Positions 53,745-63,806 of a stretch of 64,000 nucleotides of DNA are shown here, in pieces. Location: assembly GCA_964017125.1 (NCBI GenBank), contig OZ024908.1:80044919-80108918 (forward strand). Direction: 5' to 3'. Source of the DNA: Flabesymbios commensalis. Its lineage: Eukaryota > Annelida > Polychaeta > Terebellida > Flabelligeridae. The notes beneath the pieces are model-generated. The model was not told the DNA's origin. It did not search any database and saw only the letters and a program-made list of their open reading frames with translations. How positions within the stretch are numbered: the stretch's first letter is position 1; every line of letters begins with the position of its first letter. Both the position numbers and the translations under genes were made by a program.

Positions 53745-54472
53745 GCATAGCAGACCACATACCTCCCCAATGAGCAGCCTTTGTGAATCTAAACAGAACA
53801 CCACTAACAGGCATCACAGTATATGAGTGTTGAATATAGATAAAAGGTAATGAAAATAATGCACTAGATATTAATTGCGAAATTGCGAACGAGGCCAGTC
53901 GACGGTAATAGGCCTCGGCTTCTAATCCTCGTTTAAAATCAATATTTATTAAATAAAAAAAAAACACACGTGAACAGGTGAAGATTCCAAAATATGTGAT
54001 TTTCGGAACAGGTGTTGTTTATTCTGCAAGTTTTATGTAGAAAACTCTCAAAATCTTTACTCTAAAATATTCCAGGACATCTCATGTTAGACATATGATA
54101 AGAGAGAAAATGAGAATTGCAGTTTTTGCCAAAGGTGGAGGGAATGGTAGCCAGTATGATTCAGATCAGTGATATTTTTATCTCTACCAAAATCTAGTCA
54201 TGTTTCAATTCAGGAGCATTTGTACGATTTGGGGCCTTCAAATGTGTTCTAATGTGTCACTTCAAGGGCAACGGATTCAGAAATCCGGCTGTTCAAGGAC
54301 TACTCATTTCGCAGTGTAAGATGAAGACGTTCCAACTGGTGCACAGTCTGTTTTCAAAGATCAGATGGACAAGACCTATAATTAATTATAGATCAACGGC
54401 TAATTCCGCTTGCAGCCATGTCGTCAGCGATACTAATAACAAGACCGATCCATTACTGGAACCAAGACGGTT

Positions 54473-54581
54473 CCCAGAAGACACGAATCGCTGTTCCAAT
54501 GTTGGATTAATGTTGGGCCAGCGTCACAGACGCTGGACCAACATTAAACCAACATTGGGACAGCTACTCGTATCTGCTTGG
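54473..54581. mobile_element. P3 full-length copy
   Basis: Opens CCCAGAAGACACGAATCGCT. The inner arms are AATGTTGGATTAATGTTGGG and CCAACATTAAACCAACATTG around CAGCGTCACAGACGCTG. Confidence 0.8.
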
Positions 54582-54832
54582 ACTGGACGCCTAACCCCAG
54601 GCCGCGTCTGTAAGCCGTGAATAGTACACTGTCACATTCTCAAGATGTAAAAGACTGAACCACTGTTGCGCCACCGCTGGAAAAATGTTTTAGGTAGGTC
54701 ACTGAAATCAATAATAATCAATAGACGATTATACCACGTCCCCTCGGAGCTAAAGGGTATGACTGGCAGGTAGGACCGACACAGTGTGGACAGAACTGGA
54801 TTGTATCGCAGCATTTACTCAAACGCGGATAC

Positions 54833-54848
54833 TTTATTTCAATTTATT
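54833..54848 (-). promoter_or_regulatory. Two AATAAA poly(A) signals
   Basis: AATAAA occurs at 54833-54838 and 54843-54848 on the minus strand, about 170-185 bases past the stop of the 55018-55155 exon. This spacing is normal for a short 3' UTR. Confidence 0.5.
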
Positions 54849-55017
54849 TACAAAAAAACGGAAACAAAAGATAAAATATAAATTTATATAAAAAAAAAAT
54901 ATATATATTTATGGTGCAAAAAGCTGCATGTATAGCGGTGGCTTTACAGTTTTGTTTTTGTAATGTTTACCATCTAACACACTTCAGTCATCATGGTCAT
55001 ATAACATTTTCTCTGGG

Positions 55018-55155
55018 TCAGTCTTGAAAAATTCCAATCTTGATATCAGCCTGAGACGTCTTATCTGTCTTCATGAGCTGTATCTTTTTTTTGAAGGCCA
55101 GGTCGGCGTAGATTTCCACTGCAGGCCGATAATCTATATCTTTTCCGATGTACAG
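55018..55155 (-). CDS. Candidate 3' terminal exon, unknown gene
   Basis: The minus-strand frame reads LYIGKDIDYRPAVEIYADLA, FKKKIQLMKTDKTSQADIKI and GIFQD, then TGA. Codons are G/C-ended more often than the AT-rich surroundings. A 170-base 3' UTR with two AATAAA follows. The frame stays open upstream to about 55224, and possible acceptors are ACAAAG at the 5' edge or TTACAATAG near 55187. I do not recognise the protein. It lies 2.3 kb upstream of the most 5' kinase exon found, on the same strand, so it is either the end of a neighbouring gene or a gene nested in a kinase intron. Confidence 0.4.
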   Translation of the reverse strand: MYIGKDIDYRPAVEIYADLAFKKKIQLMKTDKTSQADIKIGIFQD

Positions 55156-55431
55156 CTTTGTATTGTACTTGTAACTCTTCGTTGCAATTACGCTATTGTA
55201 AGCACAATTACTATTTGCACTAATTGTTCATTGCTAATGTCTAGACTGGAGTTCAACAATAAAATGCACAGATACATTTTTATGAGCATGTGTACGACAC
55301 ATGTGGAAAACAAGTGGTATAGGCCTATAACTCAAAATATGGTATGGGTATAGTAGGCCTATACCAATGGGCATTTCAATGGTAAATGAATAGTGCATTG
55401 TGCATGGATTGTCTAGTGGTGAACGCATTCA

Positions 55432-55648
55432 GAGCGGGACTACAAACGTCAGATTCAGACGGCTATAGTCGATCCTCGTACTGAACAGAAAGAGTAAAAT
55501 ATTTATAATGGCTTAGACCAATAACATAATATGTATTCAAATGAAGTGGAAAGAGCTAACTAAGACATTTGTGATGATTTACAATTGTGATAATTTACAA
55601 TTGTCTCCATGGTTTATACCCCAAATATTTCAGCGTTGTGAAGGTTGA
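55432..55648. mobile_element. T1 copy, diverged
   Basis: Hairpin CAAACGTCAGATTCAGACGG shortened. Retains ATTCAAATGAAGTGGAAAGA and GTCTCCATGGTTTATACC, ending CAGCGTTGTGAAGGTT. Confidence 0.7.
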
Positions 55649-55792
55649 AGAATACTATATGACCCTCTGGTTTCCAGGGAAGACGTCATAAAAGCGCGTG
55701 TAAATGAGGCATAATCACATTATTATTACTAATAATGTTTAGTGGAGGTCAGTCAGTCCAGCACCGTATGCCTACTATGAATGCCTGAAATA

Positions 55793-55901
55793 TACTAAAC
55801 CTTGACCCAACGTTGAAACAATGTTTTTTATTGTTGGACCACTGTATACGATGCTGTCCAATCATTGAAACAACACCGGGTTTACGCACCGTGTTTAGTT
55901 G
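55793..55901. mobile_element. P3 copy, diverged ends
   Basis: Internal GTTGAAACAATGTT and GTTGGACCACTGTATACGAT match P3. The termini have decayed to TGCCTGAAATATAC and CGTGTTTAGTTGG. Confidence 0.6.
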
Positions 55902-55995
55902 GTATTTATGAGTCTGAGCCGATGTTCCCAAATCAACTTACCTATCTAAAGGCATGGGATTTGTCAGAATGGCCCTATTATGTCTATATCCCTCA

Positions 55996-56232
55996 AGGCG
56001 CTGATTTTTTTTTCATAAAAACCATGGAGACTAAAGGGTTTTTTCAATTTGAAATCATCCTAACTGTCTTAGTCAGCTCTCTACGATTCATTTGAATATC
56101 TATGTTATGGGTCTACGACCAGTAGTAATATTTTTAATCTTAAAGTGCTGGGATCGACTTTAGTCGTCAGAATTTCGCGTCTACAGACGTCTGATTCTAA
56201 CGACTAAAGTCGATCCCCGCACTGTAAGGGAT
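55996..56232. mobile_element. T1 TTAA-type MITE copy
   Basis: Opens CCTCAAGGCGCTGATTTTTT and closes CCCGCACTGTAAGGGATTTA. Carries the TTTAGTCGTCAGAATT hairpin variant also seen at 5.7 kb. Confidence 0.75.
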
Positions 56233-56490
56233 TTATACCCGACCCGTAATAAAAATGTGTTTATAGGAATATCTTAGCAGCTGTAACAACACGGTCAAAT
56301 AAAGAAGTGACAAAATTGATACAAAAAGGAAACGAAAAAACAAGGAACAATTCAATTGGCGGCCATTTTGAATCTGATCCATGTCATTTACAAACTCGTC
56401 CAGTGGGTTTGTATGGTGTACACATTGGCCGAGTTTCAGACAATCCAACCAAAAAACGCGAGTCAAAAGGGAACTCGGATAGACAGCTGT

Positions 56491-56546
56491 GCCCGTATTT
56501 TAATACAAGTTACGATAAATTGTAGGCTTCTGATTGGTCGAGATCC
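56491..56546. mobile_element. P6 half element
   Basis: GCCCGTATTTTAATACAAGT and GTAGGCTTCTGATTGGTCGA match one arm of the 2.7 kb palindrome. It breaks off exactly where a T1 fragment begins. Confidence 0.75.
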
Positions 56547-56712
56547 AAGCACTGTAAGATTAAAAATATTACTATTGGTCGTAGACCCATAACATAGGTA
56601 TTCAAGTGAATCGTAAAGAGCTGACTAAGACAGTTAGGATGATTTCAAATTGGAAAAACCCTTTAGTCTCCATGGTTTTTATAAAAAAAAAATCAGCGCC
56701 TTGAGGGATATA
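56547..56712. mobile_element. T1 half element joined to P6
   Basis: Runs from AAGCACTGTAAGATTAAAAA through CATAACATAGGTATTCAAGT to CAGCGCCTTGAGGGATA. The hairpin arm is missing at the P6 junction. Confidence 0.7.
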
Positions 56713-56989
56713 GACATAATAGGGTCATTCTGACAAATCCCATGCCTCAGATAGATGAGTCGATTTGGGAACACCGGCTCTTGCAAAATTGACTGAGAGC
56801 TGAAAACGCATGAAACAATATTATTATAGAGGAGGAAAATGATGGCCTTATAGCAATGTCGCAGATCATTTTAAAGAGCTGGTGTGGAAAACACACTGAG
56901 ACAATTTGATAACTATATAGAAGGATACTAGTCTATTTCCGAATCATTGACTTTTTCACGTTAGTTCAATCAATAGATACTAATATTAT

Positions 56990-57200
56990 TACCCCTTCAG
57001 ACGTCCGAATCAGACTTTCATAGACGTCAGATTCTGACGTATAAAGTCGATCCTCGCTCTGAAAGAGTGAAAAAGATATAATGCATCACATATGTACTCG
57101 AATGAAGCGGAAAGAGCTGTCTATGGCATATATGGTGATTTCAAATTGAAAAACCCCCCGCTTTTGTCCCCTTGGTTTATATAAAATATTCAAACGCGAA
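56990..57200. mobile_element. T1 copy
   Basis: Has CCCCTTCAGACGTCCGAATC, GTATAAAGTCGATCCTCGCT and CGAATGAAGCGGAAAGAGCT. The distal terminus is worn. Confidence 0.7.
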
Positions 57201-57242
57201 TGTGGCAATTCTCGACTTTTGTTGGATGTGGATGACCTAAAA

Positions 57243-57543
57243 ATGATATGAATGGGATTTTAAGCCACCTTTGTGCACATATAGGCTAAACTGGGCCAGG
57301 AGAACCTCCTGTGGATGGTGAGATGATTGAGATGACACTGTTCTCCAGACACAGGATTCGAAATTCGCGCCCTGGCGGTCTGAGGCCGAGCACGCTACCT
57401 CTCGGTCACGGAGACTCCCCACAATACTGACTTTCACACGTGGATGGGGAAGAAACATTTTTGTTTCTTTCAAACCGCCGAGACCGGGAACCGAGCCCCG
57501 AACTCTGGCGTAAAAGGCGGTGGTGCTAACCACTACCCTGAGA
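57243..57543 (-). mobile_element. Composite two-headed SINE, second copy
   Basis: Collinear with the 7.3 kb copy and highly similar to it. Both tRNA-like modules are present (box A GGTAGTGGTTAGCACCACC and GTGACCGAGAGGTAGCGTG). The (ATTTC)n tail is absent. Confidence 0.75.
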
Positions 57544-57576
57544 AAGCTGAGAAAGCTGCAGAGATAACGAAATCAC

Positions 57577-57661
57577 AAAATGTTTTGTTAATGTTGGCCT
57601 GCCGCCACCGACGTCGGTCCAACACAAACCCAACATTGGGTCGACATCTCGTATTTGCTGG
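57577..57661. mobile_element. P3 copy, left end worn
   Basis: GCCGCCACCGACGTCGGTCC at the centre. Closes CGACATCTCGTATTTGCTGGG. Confidence 0.7.
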
Positions 57662-58065
57662 GTTCATGAGCGTTTTCTGATACAGTTCACATATAAACCG
57701 ATAAATCCTGATAAATTCAATCTACCTGTCCACAGTCATGCACGTCATGTACATCGGTCGTCGTCTATTATTGGGTATTTCGTGCAACGACCTGCATGGA
57801 ATACCGTGATTTTTATATTTATTTAATTTATTTCCCATCGTCATGACTCAAAATTCATATTGCGACTAGTCCGGGTTTGACGTAACCGCACGGGTTAGCG
57901 TCAGAGATGGAGAGCATAGAAAAAGCTGTGTCTTTGTATGTTGGTAGCTGAGATCAACAATTCCATGACAAATGTGAGCAAACCTATTAAGCACATGTAG
58001 TACCACCTTTTAAACATGTTAAAGATAAAATGTCACATGAATCAGCAAGATTTGAGAAGAGTTGA

Positions 58066-58182
58066 CCTCCATTTTGTCAATTCTGAATAATTTTCACTCC
58101 CTTGAAGTTGTGTGTCGCGTCAGCGAGACACAACTTCAAGTGGGTGAAAATTCAAATTGAATAATTTGGCGGTGAAAGGGTT
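58066..58182. mobile_element. T2 fragment
   Basis: Hairpin CTCCCTTGAAGTTGTGTGTC / GACACAACTTCAAGTGGG. Closes GGCGGTGAAAGGGTTAA. Confidence 0.75.
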
Positions 58183-58261
58183 AAGGAATTATTCCAATGA
58201 GATGTAAGTCTGTCATTATAAAAATAAAATAAAAATCATTGAACAAACAACTGAAAAAAGA

Positions 58262-58466
58262 CGCATTACAGGTTCTGACGTCCATATATCTAAAGTGGAT
58301 CCCGCACTGAACGAGTAAAATGTGTATACATAATGGCTGTAGACCCATAACATAGATATACAAATGAAGCAGAGAGAGTGCTAACTAAGATATGATTTCG
58401 AAATAAAAAAAAAACATTTGATCTGTCTTGGCTTACATATAGAAATGTCAGCACCTTAAGGGTTAA
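58262..58466. mobile_element. T1 copy, diverged
   Basis: Has AGGTTCTGACGTCCATATAT, AGTGGATCCCGCACTGAACG, CATAACATAGATATACAAAT and CAGCACCTTAAGGGTTAA. Confidence 0.65.
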
Positions 58467-58782
58467 AGGGTTAAAACCAATGACATTAATACTGCATTCT
58501 CAAACCGTACTCATGAATAAAATCACTCACATTATATATATATAACCTTAAAAAAATGCAATTTATTTCACATTTCAGTCAATGTTGTTTGGTCGTGCAT
58601 GGACGAGCCCATACCGTAAAGGTGTGGTATTCAATTTCGAGTTCTGCTTCAGCCACGTTGGGGCTGCATGCTGTTGGGATCACGAATGTTTAAGATTCAC
58701 AAATTATCCTTACATCTTGTGATGCATTGTCCCAGCATTGGGTAGATTTATCTTATTTTCTGGGTCTTTAGATTTCTTGCCC

Positions 58783-58882
58783 ATGCAACACGATCCGTCC
58801 ACTTGATGTCGATTAAATGTGGGCTAGCCGTCTACGATGTCGGCCCAGCATTAACCCATCATTCTCGTGTTTTCTCGGCGGG
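58783..58882. mobile_element. P3 copy
   Basis: CATGCAACACGATCCGTCCA at the left and CATTCTCGTGTTTTCTCGGC at the right, with CTAGCCGTCTACGATGTCGG in the middle. Confidence 0.65.
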
Positions 58883-58956
58883 AGAGGGGGGAGGGGGGAG
58901 GGTACACATCAGAAATGAAAGGGTAATTCTGTCCGCCTGTCTCATATATCCATATG

Positions 58957-59043
58957 CCCAGCAAACACCAGGCGTTGAACCAATATTGGTTTAATGTTGC
59001 TCAGCGTCGTAGACGGTGGGCCAACATTAAATCAACATTTGTT
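58957..59043. mobile_element. P3 copy, right end lost
   Basis: Opens CCCAGCAAACACCAGGCGTT and ends at AACATTAAATCAACATTTGT. Confidence 0.75.
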
Positions 59044-59206
59044 CAAAGTCTTCAAAGTGCACGGTCCTGCTAAATTGATTGTGTGATCTGGACTCCAGGC
59101 ACGTGTCATATCAGTCACAATATCAATCACAAGGCTGTTTTTACTTATGATTTGTATAGGTCGTGTCCATTTCCATGATCTCGTCTCCTCTAATTGATAA
59201 TATACC

Positions 59207-59273
59207 GAGCAAAGCGAGACGTTGAACCAAGGTTGGCTTAATGTTGGGCCACCGTTCTCGTGTTCGTTGGTTT
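59207..59273. mobile_element. P3 short copy
   Basis: Opens CCGAGCAAAGCGAGACGTTG, lacks most of the centre, and closes GTTCTCGTGTTCGTTGG. Confidence 0.65.
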
Positions 59274-59279
59274 ATTACC

Positions 59280-60065
59280 GAAGAGAACGATATAAAATGT
59301 TTATACAAAATCAAATAACCACTCATTGCCGTGAAACTGCATGCATCCCCAGGATGGTGAAAATGTAGTTGGTGCAAAAACGTTAACAAGATAAAATACG
59401 AGCCTAGGCTAATGCTAGAAGGTCTATTTCCGCCATGCAGCGAAAATACGTGCATCACACCAATTATCATTCTAATAGATTTAACATTACTCGTATATAT
59501 ATGTGGCCTTGTGGTCAAATTAATTCGCTCAAAATGATTAAATTCCTCCGCAACCTATCAAGAAGGACATTTGCTTTGAAAATCACCTAACCTTTTCAAT
59601 TCAAGATCACAGATAGAAGTAATCTTTCACCTGCTAAAGACGCGTGTGATATTTATCTGTTAATAATAATTTGAAGGTTCTGGAATATGAAATCAACTTT
59701 GTATGCTCAGCTACATCTGATATCATAAACGTTACATAACCCCCGACTATTTCAGAAACACAACTTATAGTAGTCATTTTTATAAATGAAAATAAAATAA
59801 ATGCAGCTACGTAATAAAGTGTTATATTAATAGTTTTCAATTGGTGTGTTTTTCATGGCATGTGTGCCGTAACAAGGTATGATTAAATCTTCACACAACA
59901 AAAAATAAATCATCACACAACAGATTTTGTTGTGTAATGCTTTATGTTATATTGCCGCATAAACATGTTTGCCTTTTGGTTAAAAATCTATTTCTATTTC
60001 TATATGCACATAGAGATATTTGACATTAGCAATCAGATTTAAGTTCACGCTAGTACTATTTCTAG
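59280..60065. other. No gene recognised
   Basis: Contains an AAATCATCACACAACA / ACACAACAAAAAATAA direct repeat near 59890-59930. No supported exon. Confidence 0.45.
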
Positions 60066-60149
60066 TACTTTTTACGCTAAAACTGAAATTTTCAGCCACT
60101 TGATGTTGTGTCTCGCTACCTCGACCCACAACTTCAAGTGGCTGAAAAT
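60066..60149. mobile_element. T2 hairpin abutting the 37-base satellite
   Basis: CAGCCACTTGATGTTGTGTC / GACCCACAACTTCAAGTGGC forms the T2 hairpin. The satellite begins directly after it. Confidence 0.7.
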
Positions 60150-61401
60150 GTCAGCTCTGGTTACGACGTAGCCAGAGCTGAGCTGAGCTGAGCTGATATC
60201 AAAATGACTACGACGTAGTCAGAGCTGAGGTGATATCAAAATGACTACGACGTAGCCAGAGCAGAGTTTATATCAAAACGACTACGACGTAGTCAGAGCT
60301 GATCTGATATCAAAATGACTACGACGTAGTCATAGCTGATGCTGATATCAAAATGACTACGACGTAGCCAGAGCAGAGTTTATATCAAAATGACTATGAC
60401 GTAGTCAGAGCTGATCTGATATCAAAATGACTACGACGTAGTCATAGCTGATGCTGATATCAAAATGACTAGGACGTAGTCAGAGCTGAGCTGAGATGAT
60501 ATCAAAATGACTACGACGTAGCCAGAGCTGAGCTAATATCAAAATAAATACGGCGTAGTCAGAGCTCAGCTGATATCAAGATGACTATGACGTATTTAGA
60601 GCTGAGGCTGATTTCAAAATGACTACGACGTGGTCAGAGCTGAGGCTGATATCACAATGATTACGACGTAGTCAGAGCTGAACTGATATCAAAATGACTA
60701 CGACGTAGTTAGAGCTGAGGCTGATATCAAAATGACTACGACGTGGTCAGAGCTGAGGCTGATATCACAATGATTACGACGTAGTCAGAGCTGAACTGAT
60801 ATCAAAATGACTACGACGTAGTTAGAGCTGAGCTGATATCAAAATGACTACGACGTGGTCAGAGCTGAGGCTGATATCAAAATGATTACGACGTAGTCAG
60901 AGCTGAGCTGATATCAAAATGACTACGACGTAGTCAGAGCTGAGCTGATATCAAAATGACTACGACGTAGTCAGAGCTGAACTGATATCAAAATGACTAC
61001 GACGTAGTTAGAGCTGAGGCTGATATCAAAATGACTACTACGTAGTCAGAGCCCAACTGATATCAAAATGACCACGACGTAATCAGAGCTGAGCTGATAT
61101 CAAAATGACTACGAGGTAGTCAGAGCTGAGCTGAGCTGATATCAAATTGATTACGACGTAGCCAGAGCTGAGCTAATATCAAAATGATTACGACGTAGTC
61201 AGAGCTGAGCTGATATCAAAATGACTACGACGTAGTCAGAGGTGAGCTGATATCAAAATGACTACGACGTAGTCAGAGCTGAGCTGAGCTGATATCAAAA
61301 TGATTACGACGTGGCCAGAGCTGAGCTGAGTCTGATATCAAAATGACTACGACGTAGTCAGAGCTGAGCTGAGCTAATATCAAAATGACTACGACGTGGC
61401 C
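60150..61401. repeat. 37-base satellite, about 32 copies
   Basis: The unit is TGATATCAAAATGACTACGA then CGTAGTCAGAGCTGAGC, with length variation from extra GCTGA repeats. Every unit contains GACTAC-GAC-GTAGTC, which can fold. Variants such as ACGTGGTC and GAGGCTGATATC recur in blocks, showing local homogenisation. One run of about 120 bases (60600-60840) is repeated as a higher-order block. Confidence 0.95.
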
Positions 61402-61740
61402 TAGGTATAAAATAATTATTGAACAATATTACACACAACTCATGGCATGAGAAGTTAGGGGTTGCAGAGGTAGGCGTCCACATATTCACGAGAGATTCGG
61501 ACCAGCCGTTCTTGAGTTTAAGACACAATTCACATTATGCAAACTAATCCGATCAATAAATCAAAATAATGGAATCACTCAAAACAGAATGACTTAGTAT
61601 GATATGAGAAGCCTTCTTGAATATATCCTGCCAAAAACAGTACGACAAGTACCACGCTCTGAATCTAAATGATTAGGACAAAAAATAATATTACCATCAT
61701 TTGCTTTCAAGCCGAAAAAAATACGTAAGCATATTTCCCA

Positions 61741-61816
61741 TTTAAAGCTGGAAAATTCGTTAGCAATTCGAGCTTCAAATGAATAAAAAATAGAAGCAAA
61801 CAATTTAACAGCACAG
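61741..61816. mobile_element. T4 hairpin fragment
   Basis: TTTAAAGCTGGAAAATTCGT / GCAATTCGAGCTTCAAATGA pairs as in T4. The terminal CCGTATATA part is absent. Confidence 0.6.
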
Positions 61817-62282
61817 GGGTTTGATGTCAAGCAAGCAGAAGTATCAGCATAAATATGTTATTGCATGAGCTGACTATTACCGTAATTGTGACATCAGATA
61901 AACATACTACGTGGTTCATGAAATGAGAGCCCAATGACAGACCATTCTTACAAGCGGTGGCGGATATCCAATGAACACATCAATACAACCCCCTACAGGA
62001 TGATACACAATTTTAGATATAACTATGCGATCTGAACACATCCACTTTGATATAGTCCACGAACATCACCATTAACATGATCAAAGGCAAAACCCGGCTT
62101 AGCAAAGATGAAGGATTTGTGTTAGATCAGTCAGTGGACAGGTGGATAGAGAGCTAAGCTGCTAAGTAGGAATCGGTCAGTAATTATCATCCGAAATGAC
62201 GTTAGTGAAAGACGTTGGAACAACCTTGATTCAACCACCCCAATAATGAGCATACTAGAATATTGTACTGCCGGTAATTCGC
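61817..62282. other. No gene recognised
   Basis: No named repeat or supported exon. Confidence 0.45.
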
Positions 62283-62365
62283 ATTACTGCCCCGCAAAGC
62301 CAAAAGGCAGTATCTGTTTACCTTGAACAAGTAAGGAGATACTACCTTTGGCTTTGCAGATAAGA
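62283..62365. mobile_element. P5 hairpin copy
   Basis: Arms ATTACTGCCCCGCAAAGCCA plus AAAGGCAGTAT and GATACTACCTTTGGCTTTGC. Confidence 0.7.
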
Positions 62366-62930
62366 TTAGATTGATATGAATTAACCGTTTAAACGACGTT
62401 GTGACTTTATTTAAGATTTAGGGGAGTGTAGAGTAGACATACATCTTTAAAAGGGGACGTTCATTGTTTATAGAAAGGGGGTATCTGAGAGGATTCTTAT
62501 GGGGGGAGGGGGCTATTTGTACAAAATATGAATGGGGGCTTTGATTTTGTACATAGTAGTGTAGGGGGATCCTTAATTACGTACAAATTTTGGACAATTC
62601 TCATTAATTTACAATAACCTAGTAAAAGTATCAAATAAACGCGAGAAAGTAGTGTTAATTATATTAATTGGAATGTTTGAGTGGTCTTAATTGGTCTGAT
62701 TGGGCGGAGATGGATAACTAATTCTAAACACTTTCTTTTTCAATGAATAAAAGTATTTGTGAATAATTAGTGTTACAAATACAGATCCAATGACATGAGA
62801 AATACTGCCAAACAACACTGATTATATAAGCTAGCCTGGTCCAATTCACAGGGGGTGATCAAGTCACCAGGGTTGACTTGCGAGAATCGCCCCTGAGCAT
62901 CACGAATAACTGCTCAAAAAACAAGATAAG

Positions 62931-63026
62931 TTGACCAAATGCTGTTATAATGTTGGTCCACCGTCTGCGGTGCTTGCCCAACATTAAACCAGCATTGACT
63001 GAACACTTTGCGTTTGCTGGTCAGGC
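62931..63026. mobile_element. P3 copy, first of a tandem pair
   Basis: GACCAAATGCTGTTATAATG and GGTCCACCGTCTGCGGTGCT. Closes CACTTTGCGTTTGCTGG. Confidence 0.7.
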
Positions 63027-63028
63027 CT

Positions 63029-63139
63029 ATCCCAGCAAACACGAGGCGTTGTCCCAATGTTGGGCTGACGTCGGGCCATCGTCTACGACGCTGGCCCAAC
63101 ATCAGCTCAACATTGGGCCAACGCCTTGTGTTTCTTGGA
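63029..63139. mobile_element. P3 full-length copy, second of a pair
   Basis: Opens TCCCAGCAAACACGAGGCGT and closes ACGCCTTGTGTTTCTTGGAT. The centre is GGGCCATCGTCTACGACGCT. It is separated from the previous copy by about 2 bases. Confidence 0.82.
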
Positions 63140-63199
63140 TAGTTGTAGCCAAGATCTCGTGCTAATTATCTCATAGTCATTACGTCGTAGGACTCATGA

Positions 63200-63545
63200 T
63201 ACACTAAGGTGGCAGGTGGTGAGACCAAAGGAGCCAGTTCCATGTATTGATTTTACCTTTAGGTCCCGATGATTTAATCCTGATTCTCAAGCACTGCAGA
63301 TGTGGTATTCTCGTATAAATTACGATATATCGATCGGTCGAGATGGCCATCTCGACCAATCCAAAGGCTACGATATACCGTAACTTGTACGATAATACGA
63401 GCCCAGGTGCGCTGGGAGCTGCGTATAGAAGCAGCGATTAAAACAAGGTGCCAGATGTAGGTGAGGCCGACGGCGACGGTATCCCTCTATTGATTTTACA
63501 TTCATGTCCCGATGAATTAATCTTGATATTCAAAGACTATAAGTA
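63200..63545. repeat. Tandem duplication split by a P6 element
   Basis: Two similar segments, about 63200-63303 and about 63442-63545, share TATTGATTTTAC, then GTCCCGATGA, TTAATC and TGAT. A P6 palindrome (63303-63405) lies between. ATAGAAGCAGCGATTA also occurs at about 63426 and 63675, supporting duplication of a unit of about 240 bases. On the minus strand each segment carries a CATCGGGAC followed by a GTAAAA donor-like site (see findings). Confidence 0.6.
63303..63405. mobile_element. P6 palindrome, diverged
   Basis: GGTATTCTCGTATAAATTAC opens and GTACGATAATACGAGCCCAG closes, with CGAGATGGCCATCTCG at the centre. Confidence 0.8.
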
Positions 63546-63564
63546 CACTGGGACCTGCGAATCC

Positions 63565-63672
63565 CAGTAAATACAAAACACTTCTATAACATTTTTACAA
63601 TGCTGGACCAGCGGCGTAGACGTTGAGCCGACGCTGTACAAATGTTATACAAACGTTTTGTATTTAATGGGA
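63565..63672. mobile_element. P3 copy, diverged family member
   Basis: Opens ATCCCAGTAAATACAAAACA and closes AACGTTTTGTATTTAATGGG. The centre is GGACCAGCGGCGTAGACGTT. The termini have TAAATACAAA where other copies have CAAACACGA. Confidence 0.7.
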
Positions 63673-63747
63673 TAGAAGCAGCGATTAGCCCAGGGGCCTA
63701 TTTCTACATGTATTCTGCCTTTGATAACCTCTTAACCTCTGCAGGGG

Positions 63748-63806
63748 TCATCGAGACACAACTTCAAGTGGTTGAAAATTCCAAGTGAATAATTTAGCGG
63801 CTAAAA
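63748..63806. mobile_element. T2 fragment
   Basis: GTCATCGAGACACAACTTCA then AGTGG, and AATAATTTAGCGGCTAAAAG. Only the right hairpin arm and terminus survive. Confidence 0.6.

Noticed and set aside
53715-53757. Possible minus-strand micro-exon reading GVLFRFTKAAHWGG before a GTATGT donor, considered as a kinase N-lobe piece
   Set aside because: The match to V-V-Y-R-C-T-K is loose, it overlaps a P3 edge, and no linking exon with the catalytic Lys lies between it and 52750.
57726-57791. Possible 66-base minus-strand exon (SLHEIPNNRRRPMYMT...) between an ATGCAG acceptor and a GTAGAT donor
   Set aside because: The frame and splice sites are consistent, but there is no recognised homology or clear partner exon. 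An open 66-base stretch occurs easily by chance.
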